Program-made: the position numbers and the translations under genes
Shown: one piece after another, positions 1 through 7,036 of the stretch
Layout: each line of letters begins with the position of its first letter
Position numbering within the stretch: the stretch's first letter is position 1
Source of the DNA: an uncultured Oscillibacter sp.
GTDB taxonomy: Bacteria > Bacillota > Clostridia > Oscillospirales > Oscillospiraceae
DNA length: 26,740 nt
Assembly (NCBI GenBank): GCA_900770295.1
Contig: CAAGJQ010000133.1
Coordinates: 1 to 26,740, forward strand
Reading direction: 5' to 3'
Notes under the pieces: model-generated
Told to the model about the DNA's origin: nothing
Databases searched by the model: none
The model's input: the letters and a program-made list of their open reading frames with translations, nothing else

Positions 1-1209
1 CATGGTGTCCTTGGGGGCCACCCGCATGAAGTGCTCCGGCTCAAAGGTGGGGATGCCGGAGTATTTGAACTTCTTTCCCGGCACGGTGATGGTGTCGCCG
101 ATGGAGAAGATGCCGGGGTCGAACACGCCGATGATGTCCCCGGCGAAGGCCTCGTCGATGATCTCCCGCTCGGCGGCCATCATCTGCTGGGGCTGGCTCA
201 GGCGCATTTTCTTGCCGGACTGCATGTGGTAATACTCGGTGTCCCGGTCGAACTTGCCGGAGCAGATGCGCATGAAGGCCAGCCGGTCCCGGTGGGCCTT
301 GTTCATGTTGGCCTGAATTTTAAAGACAAAGGCGGAGAAATCCTGGCTGAACACGTTCACCTCGCCCTGGTCGGAGACACGGGGCAGGGGCGGGGTGGTC
401 ATGCGGAGGAATTCCTCCAGGAAGGGCTCCACGCCGAAGGTGGTCAGGGCGGAGCCGAAGAACACGGGGGACAGCGTGCCGTTCCGGACGGCCTCCAGGT
501 CGAACTCCCGCCCGGCGCCCAGCAGCTCCACTTCCTCCCGCAGGGCGGCGGCCTTGCTCTCGCCGATCATGTCCTCCAGAGCGGGGTCGTCCAGCGCCAC
601 CTCGGCGGAGCTGACCTTTTTGCCCCGTTCCTCGGCCTGGAAGAACAGAATGCGCTGCTTCTCCCGGTCGTAGACGCCCTGGAACTCCTTGCCGCAGCCG
701 ATCGGCCAGTTGACGGCGTAGGTGTCGATGCCCAGCTCCCGCTCCACTTCCTCGCACAGGTCCAGCGGGTCCCGGGTCTCCCGGTCCATCTTGTTGATGA
801 ACGTGAAGATGGGGATGTGCCGCAGGGCGCAGACCTTGAACAGCTTTCTCGTCTGGGGCTCCACGCCCTTGGCGCCGTCGATGACCATGACGGCGCTGTC
901 GGCGGCCATCAGGGTGCGGTAGGTGTCCTCGGAGAAGTCCTGGTGGCCGGGGGTGTCCAGGATGTTGATGCAGAAGCCGTCGTGCTGGAACTGCATGACG
1001 GAGGAGGTGACGGAGATGCCGCGCTGCTTCTCAATCTCCATCCAGTCGGAGGTGGCGGCACGGGCACGCTTGCCCTTGACCTCGCCGGCCTGGGCGATGG
1101 CGCCGCCGTAGAGCAGAAATTTTTCCGTCAGGGTCGTTTTACCGGCGTCGGGGTGGGAGATGATGGCGAAGGTCCGCCGCCGGGTGATTTCTTCTTGCAG
1201 AGTAGGCAT
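1..1209 (-). CDS. prfC: Peptide chain release factor 3 (partial, 3' end outside window)
   Basis: Translational GTPase that recycles RF1/RF2 from the ribosome after termination. The first 403 residues are present of a family usually near 520-530; the C-terminus runs off the left edge. The GTPase domain is clear: P-loop SHPDAGKTT at residues 18-26, then the RF3-typical switch I stretch TSDWMEIEKQRGISVTSSVM, the G3 motif LDTPGHQDFSEDTYRTL and the G4 motif FINKMDR. The EIEKQRGIS sequence and the early DWM separate it from EF-G. Start at 1209 is supported by GGAGG seven bases upstream. It is transcribed away from repeat copy 1 and appears monocistronic at its 5' end. Confidence 0.97.
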   Translation of the reverse strand, partial: MPTLQEEITRRRTFAIISHPDAGKTTLTEKFLLYGGAIAQAGEVKGKRARAATSDWMEIEKQRGISVTSSVMQFQHDGFCINILDTPGHQDFSEDTYRTLMAADSAVMVIDGAKGVEPQTRKLFKVCALRHIPIFTFINKMDRETRDPLDLCEEVERELGIDTYAVNWPIGCGKEFQGVYDREKQRILFFQAEERGKKVSSAEVALDDPALEDMIGESKAAALREEVELLGAGREFDLEAVRNGTLSPVFFGSALTTFGVEPFLEEFLRMTTPPLPRVSDQGEVNVFSQDFSAFVFKIQANMNKAHRDRLAFMRICSGKFDRDTEYYHMQSGKKMRLSQPQQMMAAEREIIDEAFAGDIIGVFDPGIFSIGDTITVPGKKFKYSGIPTFEPEHFMRVAPKDTM

Positions 1210-1249
1210 GAAACTGCCTCCTTTTGTTTACAAATGTACAGACTTAATA

Positions 1250-1278
1250 ACTTTACCACAAGGGTTTTGCGTTTGCAA
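1250..1278 (-). promoter_or_regulatory. Sigma-A-type promoter of prfC
   Basis: On the minus strand TTGCAA (1278-1273), a 17-base spacer, then TAAAGT (1255-1250), about 40 bases before the prfC start. Good match to a vegetative promoter by eye; not experimentally known. Confidence 0.6.
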
Positions 1279-1356
1279 GGGGGAAGAGGGGGAAAACCTG
1301 CGCCGGGGGGCCGCCCACGGGGCGGGGACGGGGGTGTGCCGCTTTGCGGCACGGGG

Positions 1357-1949
1357 ATGAACCCCCATTTTCTTTTCGGTTGCGCCGAAAAGAAAACGGC
1401 CGTTCACGGTCAAAAGAAAAGGCGCTTGGGCGCAAAACGGCGCGGTGCGCCTTATTTGCTTATGATACGGGGGTCCCAGCAAGAGACCCCGGCGGTTGAA
1501 TCGGCGTCAGCGTTGGGCGCGGGCCCGGATTTGCTGAAATTTACAGCCTCTCCGCCCGCGACGGACTGCCTTCGTGCATCGGAGGGTGCAAGACCGATTT
1601 GACCTGCTTCTTCCCGCCGCTGCCGCTCTGCCGACTTTGAATCGGCTGACTCCTCAATTCTCACCCGGGTAGTGCGTAGCGAAGCGGAACGCACGGGGCA
1701 AGAAGCGTGCCAAATCCGACAACCACCCCGAAAGCCGCACCCACGCCCCCAGCTGCGGGGAAGCATTTCTCTGTTCCCAAAGACCCAGACGCACCCGGCA
1801 GGAGACTTGCAAGTTTGGACGGAACCGACTCGCCCGACCCCCGTTTTGCCCAAACCTGACCGCAGGGAAGGATTTGGGCCCTGACATTTTTTCTTTTCCA
1901 CCGTGCACGGCGCATTTTCTTTTTGATGTCTCAAAAAGAAAATGGGGGG
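1357..1949 (+). repeat. Dispersed non-coding element, copy 1 (orientation defined here as forward)
   Basis: About 590 bp filling the gap between prfC and the ribbon-helix-helix gene. The left end is TGAACCCCC followed by a hairpin: TTTTCTTTTCGG (1368-1379), loop TTGCG, CCGAAAAGAAAA (1385-1396). The right end is ATTTTCTTTTTGA (1914-1926), loop TGTC, its complement (1931-1943), then GGGGGG. The two ends, roughly 60 bp each and including a CCGTxCACGG block, are imperfect inverted repeats of each other. The interior shares long near-identical blocks with the elements at 10116-10917 and 24961-25597, including the block around GATACGGGGGTCCCAGCA (1475-1492), the block around GACCGATTTGACCTGC (about 1592) and the one around ACCACCCCGAAAGCCGCACC (about 1722). 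Open frames inside are not conserved between copies. No transposase or RNA polymerase signals were recognised. Confidence 0.88.
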
Positions 1950-2018
1950 TGCATCCTCCGTCTCCGCCCCGTGGGCGGATGCCCCCATCCCGCCGGGGCG
2001 GCGCACCCATGCACAGAC

Positions 2019-2047
2019 AAAAAAGAAGGGGACCGCAGCCCCCTCCC
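2019..2047 (-). terminator. Weak intrinsic terminator after the ribbon-helix-helix gene
   Basis: On the minus strand a short G-rich/C-rich stem (AGGGAGGGGG ... TCCCCTTC) is followed by six Ts, beginning about 15 bases after the stop codon at 2063. The stem is short and imperfect. Confidence 0.45.
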
Positions 2048-2062
2048 TTGGAAAAACCGGCG

Positions 2063-2230
2063 TCAAACGCCCTTGCTCTCGTATTTTTTCAACAGGTCCT
2101 CAATGGCCTCGTCCAGAAGCCGGCTCTTATTGATGCGGGTCTTTTTGGACAACTCATTGAACGGCTCCACCAGCTCATTCGCCAGGGAGGACACGAATTT
2201 TTTCCGGTTGACCAGGACTGCTTCTCCCAT
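2063..2230 (-). CDS. Small ribbon-helix-helix DNA-binding protein
   Basis: A 55-residue protein with the shape of MetJ/Arc/CopG-type regulators. A short basic beta-strand region (VNRKKFV, residues 7-13) is followed by two helices, SLANELVEPFNELSKKT and NKSRLLDEAIEDLLKKYE; the second begins with the NKSRLLDEAI pattern typical of ribbon-helix-helix helix 2. Such proteins bind DNA as dimers on short repeated operators. Start at 2230 follows GGAGG with six bases between. It is divergent from the 93-residue gene at 2338, and the promoter gap holds several repeated TATATG-like words that could be its operators. Autoregulation and control of the neighbour are inferred. The antitoxin of a toxin-antitoxin pair is possible but unsupported, because the neighbour is divergent and does not look like a known toxin. 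Confidence 0.85.
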   Translation of the reverse strand: MGEAVLVNRKKFVSSLANELVEPFNELSKKTRINKSRLLDEAIEDLLKKYESKGV

Positions 2231-2258
2231 AGTCTGCCTCCATTCGTACTATATGTGC

Positions 2259-2287
2259 ACTATATCATGCCCATTTTTTCTTGACAA
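2259..2287 (-). promoter_or_regulatory. Promoter of the ribbon-helix-helix gene
   Basis: Minus strand: TTGTCA (2287-2282), exactly 17 bases, TATAGT (2264-2259). The -35 bases are the same base pairs used as -35 by the plus-strand promoter at 2281. Confidence 0.7.
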
Positions 2288-2308
2288 GTGGTGCATATAT
2301 GGTATATA
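2281..2308 (+). promoter_or_regulatory. Promoter of the 93-residue gene, overlapping the divergent one
   Basis: TTGACA (2281-2286), 16-base spacer, TATATA (2303-2308). The flanks contain repeated words (ACTATATG, ACTATATC, GCATATATGG, GTACATATG) over 2248-2321 that look like half-sites for a small dimeric repressor. Confidence 0.7.
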
Positions 2309-2337
2309 TGTAGTACATATGAAATGGAGGTGATACC

Positions 2338-2619
2338 ATGACAAACGACACCCTGGAACTGCTGGAAACCATCGCCTGTGAGCGCCAGCAGGCGTTGGAC
2401 AGAACCGACCCGGAACAGCGGGCGCTGGAACAGGAGTATCGAACCCAGTGGGCGGCCTTTTTGCGGGAACACCGCCACAACCGCCGCCTGCGGCAGGAGG
2501 TCCTGCGCCTGCTGGACCTCCGGGGCGCTCTGGAGGACGGCCATGACCGCATCCACTTCCGGCTGGGCCTGCAAATGGGCCTGGAGCTGGGCGGCATCCA
2601 TATCCTCCGGGAGGACTAG
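2338..2619 (+). CDS. Small alpha-helical protein of unknown function
   Basis: 93 residues, with GGAGG seven bases before the ATG. It is rich in Glu, Arg, Gln and Leu with no membrane segment, so it should be a soluble helical bundle. The end (HFRLGLQMGLELGGIHIL) resembles the closing motif of small uncharacterised gut-Firmicutes proteins with a FRLG..MG.E ending; from memory DUF6809-type proteins look like this, but the match is not secure. Its only visible context is the divergent ribbon-helix-helix gene, which probably regulates it. No function is assigned. Confidence 0.75.
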   Translation: MTNDTLELLETIACERQQALDRTDPEQRALEQEYRTQWAAFLREHRHNRRLRQEVLRLLDLRGALEDGHDRIHFRLGLQMGLELGGIHILRED

Positions 2620-2625
2620 CCGTCC

Positions 2626-2654
2626 TTGCGCCCGCCGCCTTGCTGTGCTACAAT
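2626..2654 (+). promoter_or_regulatory. Likely promoter of the acyltransferase-like gene
   Basis: TTGCGC (2626-2631), 17-base spacer, TACAAT (2649-2654), 36 bases before the ATG at 2691. It lies just after the upstream stop codon, suggesting separate transcription. Confidence 0.5.
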
Positions 2655-2690
2655 AAGAGCCGCATTTTGACGGGAAAAGGAGGCACCGCC

Positions 2691-3440
2691 ATGGAGACAC
2701 CCCGGCGCCGCTATCAGACCCTGGACACCCTGCGGGGCGTCACCATCGTGAGCATGATCCTCTACCACGCCTGCTGGGACCTGGTGTGGATCTTCGGCGC
2801 GGACTGGCCCTGGTATCGCTCCGACGGCGCGTACCTCTGGCAGCAGAGCATCTGCTGGACCTTCATCCTGCTCTCCGGCTACTGCTGGTCCCTGGGCCGC
2901 CACCGGCTGCGGCGGGGGCTGATGGCCTTCGGCGGCGGGGCACTGGTGTCCGCCGTCACCCTGCTGGCCATGCCGGAGGACCGGGTCCTCTTCGGCGTGC
3001 TGACCCTGCTGGGAACATCCGCCCTGCTGCTGATCCCCCTGGAGCGGCCTCTGCGCCGCCTGCCCGCCCGGGCGGGACTGGCGGGGAGCTTCACCCTGTT
3101 TTTGCTGCTGCGGGACGTGAACACCGGCTTTCTGGGGTTTGAGGGCGCGCACCTGGCGGCGCTGCCGGAGGGGCTGTACCGGAACCTGCTGACGGCCTTC
3201 CTGGGCTTCCCCCCGGCGGACTTCTACTCCACCGATTACTTCTCCCTCCTCCCCTGGTTCTTCCTGTTCCTGACGGGCTACTTCCTGCGGCGGGTCCAGG
3301 TGGACCGCCAGGCCCGGCCGGAGCGGGACATCCGCCTCCCGGTGTTCAGCGCCCTGGGGCGGCACTCCCTGGTGATCTACCTGCTGCACCAGCCACTGGT
3401 GTACGGCCTGCTGACGGGCCTTGCGCTGCTGCGGGGGTGA
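2691..3440 (+). CDS. Integral membrane protein, heparan-alpha-glucosaminide N-acetyltransferase-like (DUF1624)
   Basis: 249 residues from the ATG at 2691, chosen because AGGAGG lies seven to eight bases upstream; an in-frame extension to 2640 lacks a ribosome site. The N-terminus RRRYQTLDTLRGVTIVSMIL followed by YHACWDL is the hallmark of the bacterial HGSNAT/YeiB-like acyltransferase family: an Arg-Gly after a Leu-Asp, then a His in the first membrane segment. About seven hydrophobic helices follow, and it ends with a typical LGRHSLVIYLLHQPLVYG segment. Family members are thought to move acyl groups across the membrane to an extracellular acceptor; the acceptor here is unknown. No operon partner is evident. 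Confidence 0.88.
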   Translation: METPRRRYQTLDTLRGVTIVSMILYHACWDLVWIFGADWPWYRSDGAYLWQQSICWTFILLSGYCWSLGRHRLRRGLMAFGGGALVSAVTLLAMPEDRVLFGVLTLLGTSALLLIPLERPLRRLPARAGLAGSFTLFLLLRDVNTGFLGFEGAHLAALPEGLYRNLLTAFLGFPPADFYSTDYFSLLPWFFLFLTGYFLRRVQVDRQARPERDIRLPVFSALGRHSLVIYLLHQPLVYGLLTGLALLRG

Positions 3441-3474
3441 TGACCCGGATTGTACAACCTATGAGACAGATTGG

Positions 3475-3503
3475 TTGATTTTTGTGCGCCATAGAAGTAC
3501 AAT
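3475..3503 (+). promoter_or_regulatory. Promoter of the symporter gene
   Basis: TTGATT (3475-3480), 17-base spacer, TACAAT (3498-3503), 56 bases before the ATG at 3559. Downstream in the leader is the inverted repeat listed at 3513. Confidence 0.6.
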
Positions 3504-3512
3504 GAGGACACG

Positions 3513-3535
3513 GAGACACGTATTGTGCGTGTCTC
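3513..3535 (+). promoter_or_regulatory. Inverted repeat in the symporter leader
   Basis: GAGACACG (3513-3520), seven-base loop, CGTGTCTC (3528-3535): a perfect 8-bp stem placed just after the expected transcription start and about 15 bases before the GGAGGGG ribosome site. It could be a repressor operator or an mRNA hairpin. There is no T-run, so it is not a terminator. Confidence 0.55.
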
Positions 3536-3558
3536 AAGGAAAACATAGGAGGGGTAAC

Positions 3559-4752
3559 ATGAAAAAACTCTTTAGCAGCCTGCCGTTCCGCCTGATTCTG
3601 GGCATCGTTATCGGCATTCTCTGCGGACTGGTATTCCCGGAAAGCGTCATGAAGGTCATCGTCACCCTGCAATACATCATGGGTCAACTCATCACCTTCT
3701 GCGTGCCGCTGATCATCATCGGATTCATCGCGCCGTCCATCACCAAGCTGGGCGCCAACGCCTCCCGGCTTCTGGGCGTGGCGGTCATCATCGCCTACGC
3801 GTCCTCTATCTGCGCCGCGTTCATGTCCACCGCCGCGGGCTATGTCCTGATCCCCCACCTGTCCATCGACACCAGTGTGGCGGGCCTGCGGGAGCTGCCG
3901 GAAGTGGTATTTGAGCTGAACATCCCCCAGATCATGCCCGTTATGAGCGCTCTGGTGCTGTCTGTTCTGCTGGGCCTAGCGGCCACCTGGACCAAGTCCC
4001 AGAAGATCATCGACATCCTGGCGGAGTTCCAGAACATCGTGCTGGACATCGTCAGCAAGATCATCATTCCCGTTCTGCCGTTCTACATCGCCGCCACCTT
4101 CTGCAACCTGAGCTATGAGGGCATGATCACCCGCCAGCTCCCCGCCTTCCTCCAGATTATCGTCATCGTCATGCTGGGCCACTACATCTGGCTGGCGGTG
4201 CTGTACCTGCTGGCCGGCGCCTACTCCGGCAAGAACCCCTGGGAGGTCCTGCGGCACTACGGTCCCGCCTACCTGACCGCCGTGGGCACCATGTCTTCCG
4301 CCGCCACGCTGGCCGTGGCCCTGCGCTGCGCGCGGAAGAGCAACGTCCTGCGGGAGGATATGGTCAGCTTCGGCGTGCCCCTGTTCGCCAACATCCACCT
4401 GTGCGGCTCCGTGCTGACGGAGGTGTTCTTCTGCATGACCATCTCCAAGATCCTGTACGGCACCCTGCCCAGCGTGGGCACCATGATCCTGTTCTGCATG
4501 CTGCTGGGCATCTTCGCCATCGGCGCTCCCGGCGTCCCCGGCGGCACCGTCATGGCCTCCCTGGGCCTCATCACCGGCATCCTGCTGTTTGACGACGCCG
4601 GTACCGCTCTGATGCTGGCTATCTTCGCCCTGCAGGACAGCTTCGGCACCGCCTGCAACGTCACCGGTGACGGCGCCCTGACATTGATGCTCACCGGCTA
4701 CGTGGAAAAGCACGGCATCAAGGACGAGAACCTGAAGGCTCCCATCCTGTGA
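3559..4752 (+). CDS. Dicarboxylate/amino acid:cation symporter (DAACS family)
   Basis: 397 residues from the ATG at 3559, preceded by AGGAGGGG. Polytopic membrane protein of the GltP/DctA/GltPh superfamily: an N-terminal membrane helix with RLILGIVIGILCGLVFPE, the hairpin-loop signature TMSSAATLAVAL (family SSxxTLP-like), then GAPGVPGGTV in the second re-entrant loop, and ALQDSFGTACNVTGDGALTLM in the last helices, where an acidic residue and an NVxGD motif bind substrate and cation. It imports acidic amino acids or C4-dicarboxylates with Na+ or H+. The usual Pro of TLP is replaced by Ala-Val, so substrate preference should not be assumed. Monocistronic, with its own promoter and a strong terminator. 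Confidence 0.92.
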   Translation: MKKLFSSLPFRLILGIVIGILCGLVFPESVMKVIVTLQYIMGQLITFCVPLIIIGFIAPSITKLGANASRLLGVAVIIAYASSICAAFMSTAAGYVLIPHLSIDTSVAGLRELPEVVFELNIPQIMPVMSALVLSVLLGLAATWTKSQKIIDILAEFQNIVLDIVSKIIIPVLPFYIAATFCNLSYEGMITRQLPAFLQIIVIVMLGHYIWLAVLYLLAGAYSGKNPWEVLRHYGPAYLTAVGTMSSAATLAVALRCARKSNVLREDMVSFGVPLFANIHLCGSVLTEVFFCMTISKILYGTLPSVGTMILFCMLLGIFAIGAPGVPGGTVMASLGLITGILLFDDAGTALMLAIFALQDSFGTACNVTGDGALTLMLTGYVEKHGIKDENLKAPIL

Positions 4753-4790
4753 TACCGTATCCCGGAGACAATTTTACATACGGCGTGAAA

Positions 4791-4823
4791 GCCGCCCGAG
4801 GCCATGGCCTCGGGCGGCTTTTT
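4791..4823 (+). terminator. Intrinsic terminator of the symporter gene
   Basis: A perfect 28-base palindrome (GCCGCCCGAGG ... CCTCGGGCGGC, 4791-4818) followed by five Ts. Confidence 0.93.
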
Positions 4824-4890
4824 CATGCCGGGACCGGACACCGGGGTGCTGTTTTGCCGAACATGCGGCCAAAGCTGAAAAAACCGGACT

Positions 4891-4948
4891 TTTTAACCCA
4901 GACTTTACACAGGGCTGGTGACGGATTTTACGCAGGACTGCTTATACT
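4891..4948 (+). promoter_or_regulatory. Pho-box-like repeats and promoter of the pst operon
   Basis: The intergenic 4753-5089 holds, after the symporter terminator, an array read on the minus strand as CTGGGTTAAA (4901-4892), CTGTGTAAAG (4912-4903) and CTGCGTAAAA (4935-4926), with centres 11 and then 23 bp apart. This is the pattern of PhoB/PhoP direct repeats (E. coli CTGTCATAAA-type). TATACT (4943-4948) follows the array by eight bases and has no good -35, as expected for an activator-dependent promoter. The remaining leader to 5089, about 140 bases, shows no further feature I can name. Confidence 0.72.
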
Positions 4949-5089
4949 ATCACCATAGCAAGGACGTGGCAGGGGCGGTCCGAATCCGGATACGGCTCCG
5001 GCGGGACGACCGCTCCCGGAGAGACGGGTTTTGAGCGCCGCTGTCATGCCTTGCGAAAGACATATTGAGATCAAAGGAGTAGACAAGCG

Positions 5090-5974
5090 ATGAAAAAAGT
5101 ATTTGCCATTTTGATGACCCTGACCCTGGCCCTGTCCCTGATGGCCGGCTGCGGTTCTTCCAAGACCGAGGAGCAGCCCGCTGCGAGCAACGATACCCAG
5201 ACCGGGCAGCCCGCCCAGACCGAGACCCAGCTGAGCGGCGCCGTCTCCACCAACGGCTCCACCTCCATGGAGAAGGTCATCGGCGCCCTGAGCGAGCAGT
5301 TCATGGCCGACAACCCCAGCGTGAAGATCACCTATGACGCCACCGGCTCCGGCGCCGGCATCGAGGCCGCTTCCAACGGCAGCACCGACATCGGCCTCTC
5401 CTCCCGCGCCCTGAAGGACGAGGAGGTCGCCTCCGGTCTGGTGGGCACCACCGTGGCTCTGGACGGCATCGCCGTCATTGTCAACGCCAGCAGCAAGGTC
5501 GCCGACCTGACTGTGGACCAGATCGCCAAGATCTTCACCGGTGAGATCACCGACTGGAGCCAGGTGGGCGGTGACGCCGGCGCCATCTCCTGCATCGGCC
5601 GCGAGGCCGGTTCCGGCACCCGGGACGGCTTTGAGTCCATCACCGGCACCAAGGACACCTGCAAGCTGGCCCAGGAGCTGACCTCTACCGGCGCCGTCAT
5701 TGAGGCTGTGGCCGGCAACCCCAACGCCATCGGCTATGCCTCCCTGTCCTCCGTGGAGGGCAAGGACACCATCAAGGCCGTCACCGTGGGCGGCGTGGCC
5801 TGCACCGAGGACACCGTTCTGGACGGCAGCTATGAGATCCAGCGTCCCTTCGTCCTGGTGACCAAGGACGGCACGGACCTCAGCGTCCAGGCCCAGGCCT
5901 TCTTCGACTTCGCCACTTCCACCGCCGCCAATGACCTGATCCGGGCCGCCGGCGCCGTGCCCGTCGCGAAATAA
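5090..5974 (+). CDS. pstS: Phosphate ABC transporter substrate-binding lipoprotein
   Basis: 294 residues. A lipoprotein signal peptide ends in LSLMAGC, with the lipid-modified Cys at 21, then a low-complexity Ser/Thr/Gln linker to about residue 45. The PBP-like phosphate-binding domain carries the characteristic loops GSTSMEKVI, GSGAGIEAA with STDIGLSSR, and REAGSGTRDGFES, which contribute the phosphate hydrogen bonds. It captures inorganic phosphate outside the membrane and delivers it to PstCA. It is the first gene of the Pho-controlled operon; AAAGGAG precedes the ATG. A stem-loop follows the stop codon and may hold its expression above that of the permease genes. Confidence 0.97.
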   Translation: MKKVFAILMTLTLALSLMAGCGSSKTEEQPAASNDTQTGQPAQTETQLSGAVSTNGSTSMEKVIGALSEQFMADNPSVKITYDATGSGAGIEAASNGSTDIGLSSRALKDEEVASGLVGTTVALDGIAVIVNASSKVADLTVDQIAKIFTGEITDWSQVGGDAGAISCIGREAGSGTRDGFESITGTKDTCKLAQELTSTGAVIEAVAGNPNAIGYASLSSVEGKDTIKAVTVGGVACTEDTVLDGSYEIQRPFVLVTKDGTDLSVQAQAFFDFATSTAANDLIRAAGAVPVAK

Positions 5975-5998
5975 TTCCCCCCAATCCTCTTGGGGATG

Positions 5999-6029
5999 GC
6001 CCTCACCCACGAATGACCTGGGTGAGGGC
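5999..6029 (+). promoter_or_regulatory. Intercistronic stem-loop between pstS and pstC
   Basis: GCCCTCACCCA (5999-6009), nine-base loop, TGGGTGAGGGC (6019-6029): a perfect 11-bp stem with no T-run. Probably an mRNA-stabilising or partial-attenuation element, raising binding-protein yield relative to the permease; that role is inferred. Confidence 0.7.
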
Positions 6030-6058
6030 TGTTCCCGCAGACAGAAGGAGATATGAAA

Positions 6059-7033
6059 ATGGAACATACCTGGTCCGGCCCCATTCCGGGACCCTCTCCA
6101 TTTGAACAGGAAAAGACCCGCCGCAAAGACAGCGGCTCCGCACCGAAGAAGGCCTGGAACGGCCGGGAGGTCATGGAGCTGTTCTTCCATGTGCTGTTTT
6201 TGCTGTGCGGCGTGGTAGCGGTGGCCTTCGTGCTTTTTATCAGCATCTACCTCATCGTCTCCGGCCTGCCCGCCATCCGGGAGATCGGCCTGATCGACTT
6301 CCTGTTCGGCAAGACCTGGGCCCCCACCGCTACCACGGTGGAGCCCTCCTACGGCATTCTGCCCTTCATTCTGACCTCCGTCTACGGCACCGCCGGGGCG
6401 GTGCTCATCGGCGTGCCCGTGGGACTGATGACCGCCATCTTCCTGGCGAAGGTGGCGCCGCCCAAAGCTGCCCGGGTCATCAAGACCGCCGTGGAGCTGC
6501 TGGCGGGCATCCCCTCCGTTGTCTACGGCCTGGTGGGCATGATCGTGCTGGTGCCCGCCATCCGGGAGCTGTTCGGCCTGTCCTCCGGCGCCTGTTTGCT
6601 GGCAGCCATCCTCGTGCTGGCGGTCATGATCCTGCCCTCCATCATCAACGTGTCGGAAACCGCCCTCCGGGCCGTGCCCCGGGAGTATGAGGAGGCGTCC
6701 CTGGCTTTGGGGGCCACGGAGATCGAAACGTACTTCCGGGTGTCCCTGCCCGCCGCCAGCAGCGGCGTGGCCACGGCTGTGGTCCTGGGCGTGGGCCGCG
6801 CCATCGGCGAGGCCATGGCCATCATCATGGTGGCCGGCAACGTGGCGAATATGCCGGGCCTGTTCACCTCCGTCCGCTTTCTCACCACTGCCATCGCCTC
6901 GGAGATGTCCTACGCCGCCTACGGCAGCCTTCAGCGCAACGCCCTGTACTCCATCGGCCTGGTGCTGTTTCTCTTCATCATGCTGATCAACGTGCTGCTG
7001 AACGTGTTCATCAAGAACAAAAAGGAGGACTGA
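6059..7033 (+). CDS. pstC: Phosphate ABC transporter permease PstC
   Basis: 324 residues using the ATG at 6059. The ATG six bases earlier (6053) sits only two bases after AAGGAG, which is too close. A cytoplasmic N-tail of about 35 residues precedes six membrane segments. The inner-membrane-component loop that docks on the ATPase (EAA motif) reads EEASLALGATEIETYFRVSLPAA. The conserved LLAGIPSVVYGLVG and GRAIGEAMAIIMVAGN stretches are typical of PstC. It forms the channel with PstA. Stop and next ATG are three bases apart, so translation is probably coupled to pstA. Confidence 0.96.
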   Translation: MEHTWSGPIPGPSPFEQEKTRRKDSGSAPKKAWNGREVMELFFHVLFLLCGVVAVAFVLFISIYLIVSGLPAIREIGLIDFLFGKTWAPTATTVEPSYGILPFILTSVYGTAGAVLIGVPVGLMTAIFLAKVAPPKAARVIKTAVELLAGIPSVVYGLVGMIVLVPAIRELFGLSSGACLLAAILVLAVMILPSIINVSETALRAVPREYEEASLALGATEIETYFRVSLPAASSGVATAVVLGVGRAIGEAMAIIMVAGNVANMPGLFTSVRFLTTAIASEMSYAAYGSLQRNALYSIGLVLFLFIMLINVLLNVFIKNKKED

Positions 7034-7036
7034 CCC

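Noticed and set aside
1452..2066. Open frame of 204 residues across repeat copy 1 (minus strand)
   Set aside because: Only parts are open in copy 2 and the frame shifts in copy 3; no ribosome site or recognisable domain. Conservation is at the DNA level.
2063..2619. Toxin-antitoxin module
   Set aside because: The two small genes are divergent rather than an operon, and the 93-residue protein shows no toxin-like motif.
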